From assembly GCA_963693035.2 (NCBI GenBank), contig CAXMMQ010000006.1, positions 806,001 through 870,000 on the forward strand: DNA of 64,000 bases, read 5' to 3'. The notes beneath the pieces were generated by a model. That model saw only the letters and a program-made list of their open reading frames with translations. It was not told where the DNA came from and did not search any database. Each line of letters begins with the position of its first letter. Position 1 is the first letter of the stretch. The position numbers and the translations under genes were made by a program. This document shows positions 53,201-60,274 of the stretch, piece after piece. This stretch comes from Lichenicoccus sp963693035. Its GTDB lineage: Bacteria; Pseudomonadota; Alphaproteobacteria; Acetobacterales; Acetobacteraceae.

Positions 53201-54157
53201 TCAGCGAAGCGGACGTCCCTCTTTCCGGCCGTAGCGGAGGTCATGGACCATCGGGTTCTGCTTTGCCTTGGCGACGTCGGGATTGGCCTGCAGATACAGA
53301 TCGGCGTCGAAGGTTCCGGGGATGCCGTCATGCTTGTAGATGATGTCGGTCTGCTTGTTGGTGAAGCGCGAGGAGCCCGCAGCGAGGTCGTGGAATCGCT
53401 GGGCGCCATCGGCGAAGTAGTGGCAGACCAGCGCCTTCCGGCTCAGATGTTCGTGGCCTTTGCATTGACTGCCGCCATGGATCAGGTTCGCGTGCCAGAT
53501 CCGCACGTCGCCTTTCCCGGCCTTGAAATACTGCGGCTCGATGCCTGAAGCCTTCAGGATCTTCTGGATTTCGGGCTCGTATCTGTCGTGAAACGGGGTC
53601 TTGCCGGTATTTGTCGGCTCGAAATCAAAGGTGTCCGAGAACAGATAGGGCAAGCGGTGCGTGCCCGGGGTAATAGACCAGCGGACCGGAGTCCGGATGG
53701 ATGTCCTCGAACGCTGTCCACGTGGCAGCCAGGTAGCCAAGCGGATAGGTCGCACCGAGCAGGATGCTGACAAGGTTTCGCACCCGGGTGTCGAGCAGGA
53801 GCTGGTCGAACTCCTTCATGAAGAAGTGTGGATCAAGCACCCGGCCAGGGAGCGTGTCGCCGGCCCAGCGCTTTGCCGGCGCAGGGTTCAGGACGCCCTC
53901 AGCGATGGCGAGGCGGCCCAGGCGAGATCCAGTTGGTTGGCGCTGAGAAAGCCGTCGAGTATCAGGTAGCCGTCCTTGATCCATTTCAGGCACAGGTTTC
54001 CCTGCTGCCTGGTGATCTCGCCCGAGGCAACGCGACGGGCGACCCGTTTCACCGCATCGGGGCGGTCAAGCCAGGGCTGCCGACCTCCGTCCTTGGGAAA
54101 CTGCCCGGCTCGGACAGGCGAGGCGGCCGGGATCCTGTATGGAATGTCCCGCAACAA
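53201..54157 (-). pseudogene. PhyH-type 2OG oxygenase, broken by two frameshifts
   Basis: Three frames join into one phytanoyl-CoA dioxygenase-like protein. 54157 to about 53905 reads IPYRIPAASPVRAGQFPKDG and LKWIKDGYLILDGFLSANQL. About 53915 to 53665 reads AEGVLNPAPAKRWAGDTLPG, LLLDTRVRNLVSILLGATYP and DIHPDSGPLVYYPG. Then THRLPYLFSDTFDFEPTNTG, FKAGKGDVRIWHANLIHGGS and a C-terminal module FDADLYLQANPDVAKAKQNP run to a stop at 53201. The iron ligands appear present in the joined protein (HPDS region and WHANLIHGG). It lies directly downstream of the phosphonopyruvate decarboxylase gene and probably belonged to that cluster. Confidence 0.7.
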
Positions 54158-54314
54158 CCGGCGCCTCGTAGAACCTGCGCTCCAAGACCTTATCCAGCAT
54201 GACGCTCGTTACTGTTTCAGTGTTGGATGCGGTCAGTCTGTTTGAGAGCACGGCATCTGTTGTCGGTCATGGCCGAGCGTCGGAGCCGGCGGTCCAGCTA
54301 TTCCGCTGGATCCC

Positions 54315-55463
54315 CTACCGCCTCCCGGCCTGGTCGAGCAGGAACGACCGGAACCGGCGCGCCACCTCGTGCGGCGGTACGGTCGGACGGCCGAGCTTAT
54401 TGATCGAGCCGGGGCTGATCCGCGCATGCACCAGCGTCGGGCCGTCGACATCCAGCGCCGCCCGCATCGCCTGGTCAAAGCCCGCGGCATCGTCGACCGA
54501 CCAGGCCGCGGCATAGCCGCAGGCCAGCGCCACGGCCGCGAAATCCACACTGGCCGAGACCGTGGCCTGGCCGCCGGTGCTGTCATGCACGCCATTGTCC
54601 AGCAGCACGTGCAGCAGGTTGGCAGGGTGCTGCGCGCCGATGGTGGCGAGCGCACCCAGCTTCATCAGGGCGGCGCCGTCGCCGTCGAGCACCACGACGC
54701 GTCGCTCAGGCCGAGTCATCGCGACCCCGAGCGCCATCCCCGTGGCGCCGCCCATCGAGCCGACCTGATAGAGATGCTGCGGCCGGTCCGACAGGGTGAA
54801 CAGCTCGCGGCCGCTCTTGCCGGTGGTGGCGATCACCGCCGCCTGCTCCGGCAGCAGCGCGAGCAACCGCTCCAGCAGCGTGATGCGAGACGGCCGGTCG
54901 CCATGCGCGCAAAGATCAAAATGCAGCCCACGCTGGGCCAGCCGACGCACCGGTATCGACAAAGACTCGTCGGCCACGCTGCCCTGCTCCATCACCAGCG
55001 CGAACGGCAGGCTGTCGGCGTCGAACCGCACCCGTGCCGCCGCCAGCGCCGGCGCGATCGCAGCGTCCGAGCGCGGGAACGGCATGTTCGGCACGTCGCA
55101 CAGGGTCAGCAGATCCTGCGTGATACGGCCCATCAATGCGTGCTGCGGCTCATCCGGCACCCCCGGCTGCCCACGCCATGTCACGACCATCAAGAGGGGA
55201 ATACGGAACGGGTGGTTCAACGAGGTGAGCGGATTGACCGCGTTACCCAGGCCCGAGTTCTGGCAGATCACCACGCCACCGCGACCGCCCAGCCAAGCCC
55301 CGGAAGCAATCGCCACCGCCTCCCCCTCACTGGCCGCCCCGATATAGTCAGCCGTACTCGCGACACGATTGATCAACGGCGTCAGGTAGGAGCAAGGCAC
55401 CCCGGACCAGAAGTTCAGCCCCTGCGCCGAAGCAGCATCAATGAAGGCAGAAGCTTCGATCAT
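54315..55463 (-). CDS. Phosphonopyruvate decarboxylase
   Basis: A 382-residue TPP enzyme (Ppd). The N-terminal domain has GLNFWSGVPCSYLTPLIN and AASEGEAVAIASGAWLGG, with the TPP-contacting Glu. The C-terminal TPP domain has MGGATGMALGVAMTRPERRV, VLDGDGAALMKLGALATIG and LLDNGVHDSTGGQ, closely matching Ppd. It pulls the unfavourable PEP mutase reaction forward by making phosphonoacetaldehyde. The ATG at 55463 is chosen since the open frame further upstream is palindromic repeat B. It lies downstream of the PEP mutase fusion gene, with the repeat between them. Confidence 0.9.
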   Translation of the reverse strand: MIEASAFIDAASAQGLNFWSGVPCSYLTPLINRVASTADYIGAASEGEAVAIASGAWLGGRGGVVICQNSGLGNAVNPLTSLNHPFRIPLLMVVTWRGQPGVPDEPQHALMGRITQDLLTLCDVPNMPFPRSDAAIAPALAAARVRFDADSLPFALVMEQGSVADESLSIPVRRLAQRGLHFDLCAHGDRPSRITLLERLLALLPEQAAVIATTGKSGRELFTLSDRPQHLYQVGSMGGATGMALGVAMTRPERRVVVLDGDGAALMKLGALATIGAQHPANLLHVLLDNGVHDSTGGQATVSASVDFAAVALACGYAAAWSVDDAAGFDQAMRAALDVDGPTLVHARISPGSINKLGRPTVPPHEVARRFRSFLLDQAGRR

Positions 55464-55500
55464 AGCCGCCACGACAAGTGCGGAGGCGGCTTGAAAACGC

Positions 55501-55640
55501 CTGATGCTGGATGAGAGCGGTCCGCAGGGTCGCGCCCGGCGTGGCTTTCCGGGCACCGCAGCGGAGCGGCCTCCCGATGCACGAAAGGTGGGGCCGTGAG
55601 CAGCGTAGCGCAGGAAAGCCGCGTCGGATCGCCAGCAGCA
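55501..55640. repeat. Dispersed palindromic repeat, copy B
   Basis: A 140-bp imperfect palindrome sits between the PEP mutase fusion and phosphonopyruvate decarboxylase genes. It starts CTGATGCTGGATGAGAGCGG and ends GATCGCCAGCAGCA, identical at both ends to copy A (567-693), with matching internal parts such as GCGGAGCGGCCTC and GGCCGTGAGCA. It creates spurious reading frames and lies in the middle of an operon, where it may affect mRNA stability or termination. Confidence 0.75.
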
Positions 55641-55659
55641 AGTGTTTGCAAGCCGCCTC

Positions 55660-57405
55660 TCAGGAGAAGTTCCGGGCGTCGGCTAGATCGGTAATCGTAT
55701 CAACATCCAGCCAATGCCCGGTGATGTAGTGCACCGAGACCGCCTGGCGCGCATTCAGCCGCGCCAGCAGCGCCGGCAGGTCGGCTTTATCGGCGACACC
55801 CTCCGCCTGCATCAGCGCCAGCTCGTCCCGCACCAGATCGGCACCACGCGCGCTCAGCCGCAGCAGCCCGATCCACTCGCCGGAGATCGCCGAGACGGCC
55901 TGCTCGCCGATGCTCACAAGACGGGCCGGCTGGTCGTCGAGATAGCTCGCCGAGAACGGCTTGTCGGCCACCACGACGTCGCGCGGGTTCGGCTCGTGCC
56001 GGCCGCCGCCGCCCGGCGCCCGCTGGCGCAGCGCATCGACCGCGATCACGATATCCGCCTCGACCGCCAGCAGCGCGTCGAGGATGTAGCGCCGGAACAG
56101 CACGTCGCCATAGACGACCACGCTCTCGCCGCGCAGCCGTTCGATCGCGCACAGCAGCGACGCGACCTCGCCGGTGCTGCCATGGGCGTCGTTGTCGAGC
56201 AGCGTCAGCTCGCCGACGCCGAGCCGCACGGGATCGATCGCCTGCTTGCAGTAGCCGCGCACCACCGCGAGATCGCGCACCCCGGCCCGCTGCAGCACGC
56301 CCAGCAGGTGCGAGAGCAGCGGCTTGCCGCGCAGGTCGACCATGCATTTCGGCTTGTCGGCGGTGTAGGCGCCGAGTGCCGCGCCATGCGAGGCAGCCAG
56401 CACGATGCCGCTCACCGGTCGCACATGCGGACCCGTCGGCCGCGCCGGCACCGAGGCCGCCGGCAGGTAGCGCTCGCCGGCTGCCTCCAGCTCATCATTG
56501 TCGGTGAGCGCGAAGATCTCCTTCACCGAGACCACTTCCGCCTCGATGCCGGCCAGGCTCTGCTCGCGATGGATGCGCGAGGCGGTCTCGCGCATCGCGG
56601 TGATCGAGGCCCGCACCAGATGGTTGGCCCAGATGATGGTGGACACGCCCGCATTGCGGAACACGTCGGTCGGCGTGGAGTAGTACATGGTGGGCACGAT
56701 CACCACCGGGCCGCGGCCGCCCCAGCGCTCCATGAAGGCCAGGATCTCGCCGGCATGGCGCTTCTTGGAGTGCATCAGGATCGCATCCGCGCCAGCCGCG
56801 TGGTAGGCCTCGGCACGGCGCAGCGCCTCGTCCATCGAGTGGCCCGAGATCAGCGCCTCGACCCGCGCCACCAGCACGAAATCATTCTCCGGCTGGGAAT
56901 CCTTGGCCGCCCGGATGCGACCGCAGAACTCCTCCATGTCGGCCAGCGGCTGCGCCTCGCCGATGAACGAGTTGGTCTTCGGGAACAGCTTGTCCTCGAG
57001 GCAGACACCGGCGATGCCGCGCTCGCACAGCTTGCGCACCAGACGCCGGACATTGTTGAAATTGCCGTAGCCGGTATCGCCGTCGAGCAGGATCGGCAGG
57101 CTGCTGGCGTCTGCCATGTATTCGGCCTGTTCCAGCACCTGGGTCCAGGACGCCTCGTTGTTGTCGCGCAGCCCGAGGGACGCCGACATCGACAGGCCGG
57201 AGCCCCAGATGCCGGCGAAGCCTGCCTCCTCGACCAGCTTGGCGGATAGACCCGAATGCGCCTCCATCAGGAAGCCGAGCTCGGGGCCCTGGATCAGGTC
57301 GCGCAGGCGGCGGAAGCGGCTGGGTGCGGTCGGCGTCGGATGCGGAAGCTGGCTGGTGGCGGTCTGCATGCCGTCGGGGGATTGTGCCGCGGCCCGCAAG
57401 TCCAT
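55660..57405 (-). CDS. Phosphoenolpyruvate mutase fused to a nucleotidyltransferase
   Basis: About 581 residues. Residues about 25-320 are PEP mutase: LMEAHSGLSAKLVEEAGFAG, GIWGSGLSMSASLGLRDNNE, LLDGDTGYGNFNNVRRLV and the diagnostic EDKLFPKTNSF. This enzyme forms the C-P bond of phosphonopyruvate. The C-terminal part of about 240 residues is an NTP-transferase fold (SGIVLAASHGAALGAYTADK then PKCMVDLRGKPLLSHLLG, and VVYGDVLFRRYILDALLA). Its nucleotide loop lacks the usual Arg after GxG. The start is uncertain; 57447, 57405 and 57369 are possible and none has a strong ribosome-binding site. It is divergent from a second nucleotidyltransferase gene. Confidence 0.9.
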   Translation of the reverse strand: MDLRAAAQSPDGMQTATSQLPHPTPTAPSRFRRLRDLIQGPELGFLMEAHSGLSAKLVEEAGFAGIWGSGLSMSASLGLRDNNEASWTQVLEQAEYMADASSLPILLDGDTGYGNFNNVRRLVRKLCERGIAGVCLEDKLFPKTNSFIGEAQPLADMEEFCGRIRAAKDSQPENDFVLVARVEALISGHSMDEALRRAEAYHAAGADAILMHSKKRHAGEILAFMERWGGRGPVVIVPTMYYSTPTDVFRNAGVSTIIWANHLVRASITAMRETASRIHREQSLAGIEAEVVSVKEIFALTDNDELEAAGERYLPAASVPARPTGPHVRPVSGIVLAASHGAALGAYTADKPKCMVDLRGKPLLSHLLGVLQRAGVRDLAVVRGYCKQAIDPVRLGVGELTLLDNDAHGSTGEVASLLCAIERLRGESVVVYGDVLFRRYILDALLAVEADIVIAVDALRQRAPGGGGRHEPNPRDVVVADKPFSASYLDDQPARLVSIGEQAVSAISGEWIGLLRLSARGADLVRDELALMQAEGVADKADLPALLARLNARQAVSVHYITGHWLDVDTITDLADARNFS

Positions 57406-57496
57406 CTCAACGCTCGTCAATTTGCTCAAACTCCGCCGACCTGTCATCAAACCGACTACAGGACTGCACCATACGCTACATCTCGGCTACACATAA

Positions 57497-58270
57497 ATGA
57501 CCCTTGACTTTTCGGCCTCGGTGCGTTTTCGGACCCTGATCCTGGCCGCCGGGCGCGGACGCCGGCTCGGTGGCGATGACGAGCAGCTTCCGAAGGTGCT
57601 GCTCAGGTTCGGCGGCGAGACCCTGCTGGCGCGGCATTTGCGGCTGCTGGAACGGGTCGGCGCGGAGCATGTCGGCATCGTCGTCGGCTATCGTCGGGAG
57701 ACAATCGAGGACGAGCTCGAGCGCATCGGCCGGCGCAACATGGTGGAACTGATCGAGAATCCGGACTGGCGGCAGGGCAGTGTGGTCTCGCTGGATCGCG
57801 GCCGGCACCTGTTCGACGGCACGGCGCCGGTGGTGCTGATGGATGCCGACGTGATCTACGACCACCGGCTGCTGGAGCGGCTGCTCGCTGGTGCCTGCCC
57901 CGGCACCCTGCTGCTCGATCGCGAGCTCGAGCCCGGCGACGAGCCGGTCAAGATCTGTGTTGCAGGCCCGCAACGTATCGTCGATTTCGCCAAGCGCCCC
58001 GACGAGGAGCATGACTGGCACGGCGAGTCCGTGGGCTTCTTCCGCTTCGCGCCGGCGGTGGCCGTGCAGGTCGCGGCGGCGGTGCGCGCGCTGGTCGCGT
58101 CCGGCGGCGGCATGACCGAGTATGAGGAGCCGATCCGCGGCCTGATCCGTGCCGATGCGGACGGCAGCGTGTTCGGGTTCGAGGATGTGACCGGGCTACC
58201 CTGGACGGAGATCGATTTCATGCAAGACGTCGAAACCGCCGATGCCCTGCTGCCGAGCCTTGCCTCATGA
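57497..58270 (+). CDS. Nucleotidyltransferase of the phosphonate locus (CTP-type, PntC-like)
   Basis: A 257-residue NTP-transferase with a standard nucleotide loop (RTLILAAGRGRRLGGDDEQL then PKVLLRFGGETLLARHLR) and the metal site VVLMDADVIYDHRLLERLL. Such enzymes next to PEP mutase activate 2-aminoethylphosphonate or related phosphonates with CTP before transfer to lipids or glycans, so that role is inferred. The ATG at 57497 has no strong ribosome-binding site. It is coupled to the next gene by an ATGA overlap. Confidence 0.8.
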   Translation: MTLDFSASVRFRTLILAAGRGRRLGGDDEQLPKVLLRFGGETLLARHLRLLERVGAEHVGIVVGYRRETIEDELERIGRRNMVELIENPDWRQGSVVSLDRGRHLFDGTAPVVLMDADVIYDHRLLERLLAGACPGTLLLDRELEPGDEPVKICVAGPQRIVDFAKRPDEEHDWHGESVGFFRFAPAVAVQVAAAVRALVASGGGMTEYEEPIRGLIRADADGSVFGFEDVTGLPWTEIDFMQDVETADALLPSLAS

Positions 58271-59073
58271 CGATCGCGTCCAGGCCCCAAGGCACCCCCT
58301 TCCTGCCTCCCGCCGGCCGGCTGCCGACCGAAGCCGAGATCGCCACCATGCGCGACACCGGGACCCTCGTGGTGCCGGGGTTCTTCGGCCCTGAGCAGAC
58401 CGCGGACCTCGTCGCCTGGACCGGCGAGATCGCGGGCCGTCCCGAGGCCATCGGCAGCCAGATGGTCTACTACGAGGACAGCCTGATCGAGCCCGGCCGG
58501 CGGGTGGTGCAGCGTATCGAGGATTTCTGCAGCCATCACGAGCGGATGGACCAGGCCGCCCGGCACGGCGCGATCAGCCGCTGGCTGGAGCGCCTGATGG
58601 AAGGCCCGACGGTGCTGTTCAAGGACAAGATCAACTTCAAGTATCCGGGTGGCGACGGCTTCAAGGCGCACCAGGACCAGGCCGCCGGCTGGAGCCGCTA
58701 TGCGCCGCTGTTCGTCACCGCGCTGGTCACCATCGATGCGGCGACGATCCAGAATGGCTGCCTGGAGATCGCGACCGCAATCGGGATCCGGGGTGCTCGG
58801 GACCTGCTCGGTGCGGAATGGGCGCCGCTCGCCGAGGATGAGCTCGGGCTGGTGGCGGTGCCGACGCAGCCGGGCGACGTGATCTTCTTCGACAGCTACG
58901 TGGCACATGCCAGCAAGCCGAACCTGACCACGGCGCCCCGGCGGGTGCTCTACCTCACCTACAATCTCGCCGAGGCCGGGGACCATCGCGCGCGATATTT
59001 TGCCGAGAAGCGCGCGGCCTTTCCGCCCGACATCGAGCGGGCGCCGGGATCAAGCTACGTGTTCAGGGTGTAA
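58267..59073 (+). CDS. PhyH-type 2OG-Fe(II) oxygenase of the phosphonate locus
   Basis: A 268-residue phytanoyl-CoA dioxygenase-like enzyme. The iron ligands are H135 and D137 (FKAHQDQAAG) and H214 (YVAHASKPN), with R225 or R226 for 2-oxoglutarate (TAPRRVLYL). PhyH-fold enzymes are known to hydroxylate phosphonates such as 2-aminoethylphosphonate (PhnY, TmpA), so a hydroxylated phosphonate is the inferred product. It is translationally coupled to the nucleotidyltransferase. Its 3' end overlaps the convergent MFS gene by 11 bases. Confidence 0.82.
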   Translation: MTIASRPQGTPFLPPAGRLPTEAEIATMRDTGTLVVPGFFGPEQTADLVAWTGEIAGRPEAIGSQMVYYEDSLIEPGRRVVQRIEDFCSHHERMDQAARHGAISRWLERLMEGPTVLFKDKINFKYPGGDGFKAHQDQAAGWSRYAPLFVTALVTIDAATIQNGCLEIATAIGIRGARDLLGAEWAPLAEDELGLVAVPTQPGDVIFFDSYVAHASKPNLTTAPRRVLYLTYNLAEAGDHRARYFAEKRAAFPPDIERAPGSSYVFRV

Positions 59074-60274
59074 GCCGGCGCTCCGTCGCCACCAGCGCCA
59101 GCGACAGCAGTCCGAGGCCGGCGCCGGCGAGCGCGGTGAGCGGCCAGCCGCCCTCGGCCACGGTGAACGAGCCCAGCGCCGAGCCGCAGGCGCCGCCGAC
59201 GAACATCAGCGCCATGTACACCCCGGTGATGCGGCCGCGCGCATGCGGCTGCAGCTCGTAGATCACCCGCTGGCTGACCACCTGGTTGGTCTGCACACAG
59301 GCATCGATCAGGATCGCGGCCACGCCCAGCACGAGCAGGCTGCCGACATCGTAGCCCGAGCGCGACACCAGGAAGCAGGCGGCCATCAGCACAGGCACCG
59401 CCAGCGTCACCGGACGCTGCAGACCGCGATCGGCGAGACGGCCGGCAAGCGGTGCGGCCAGCGCGCCGCCGGCTCCGGCCAGCGCGAACAGGGCGATGCC
59501 GCGCTGGGTCAGGCCGAAGCGGGAGGCCAGCATCAGCGGCACCGCGGTCCAGAACAGGTTGAAGCCGGCGAAAGCCAGCATCTGGTAGGCGATCCGGCGC
59601 TGCAGCGTGCGCAGCCGCAGCAGCATGTGCAGCATCGACGCCAGCACCTGCCCGTAATGCGGGCCATGTTTTGGCTGCCAGACCGGCAGCACCCGGCGCA
59701 GCACCAGAGCCAGCAGCAGCATGGCCACCGACGAGGCACAGAAGATTGTACGCCAGCCGAAGCTCGCCGCCACCATGCTGGAGACCGGACGCGCCAGCAT
59801 GATGCCGGCGATCAGGCCGCCCATGACGTTGCCGATGACCCGCCCGCGCTGCGCGTCCGGCGCCAGGTGCGCCGCCAGCGGCACCAGCACCTGGGTGGCG
59901 ACCGAGCCGAAGCCGACCACGAAGGAGGCGAGCAGGAACGTGTCGGTCGAATTCGACAGCGCCACGCCGGCGAGGCCGAGACCCGCCACCGTCAGGGTGA
60001 CCGCCACCAGACGGCGATTCTCCAGCATGTCGCCGAGCGGTACCACCAGCAGCAGGCCGGCGCCGTATCCGAGCTGCGCCAGGGTGACGACAAAGCCGGA
60101 CAGCCGCACCGGCAGGTGCAAGGCGAGGCTGATCGGGCCGACCAGCGGCTGCGCGTAGTAGAGGTTGGCAACGATGGCGCCGCAGGCCAGCGCCATGATG
60201 GTGGTCAGGCGCCCCGTGAGTTGCGGCGTGCCCGCCGCCCCCAGACCTGCCCGCTCAAGCCTTGTGCCGCTCAA
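59063..60274 (-). CDS. MFS transporter
   Basis: A 403-residue major-facilitator protein with about 12 helices. It begins GRLTTIMALACGAIVANLYY and has AQPLVGPISLALHLPVRLSG and the motif-A-like PLGDMLENRRLV. The pattern fits small-drug or sugar efflux carriers of the YnfM/AraJ kind. It starts with TTG overlapping the stop of the upstream histidine kinase gene, so it is translationally coupled to that sensor. Confidence 0.85.
   Translation of the reverse strand: MSGTRLERAGLGAAGTPQLTGRLTTIMALACGAIVANLYYAQPLVGPISLALHLPVRLSGFVVTLAQLGYGAGLLLVVPLGDMLENRRLVAVTLTVAGLGLAGVALSNSTDTFLLASFVVGFGSVATQVLVPLAAHLAPDAQRGRVIGNVMGGLIAGIMLARPVSSMVAASFGWRTIFCASSVAMLLLALVLRRVLPVWQPKHGPHYGQVLASMLHMLLRLRTLQRRIAYQMLAFAGFNLFWTAVPLMLASRFGLTQRGIALFALAGAGGALAAPLAGRLADRGLQRPVTLAVPVLMAACFLVSRSGYDVGSLLVLGVAAILIDACVQTNQVVSQRVIYELQPHARGRITGVYMALMFVGGACGSALGSFTVAEGGWPLTALAGAGLGLLSLALVATERRLTP

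Noticed and set aside
55464..55556. N-terminal extension of the phosphonopyruvate decarboxylase frame
   Set aside because: The extra codons come from palindromic repeat B; the family N-terminus begins at the ATG at 55463.
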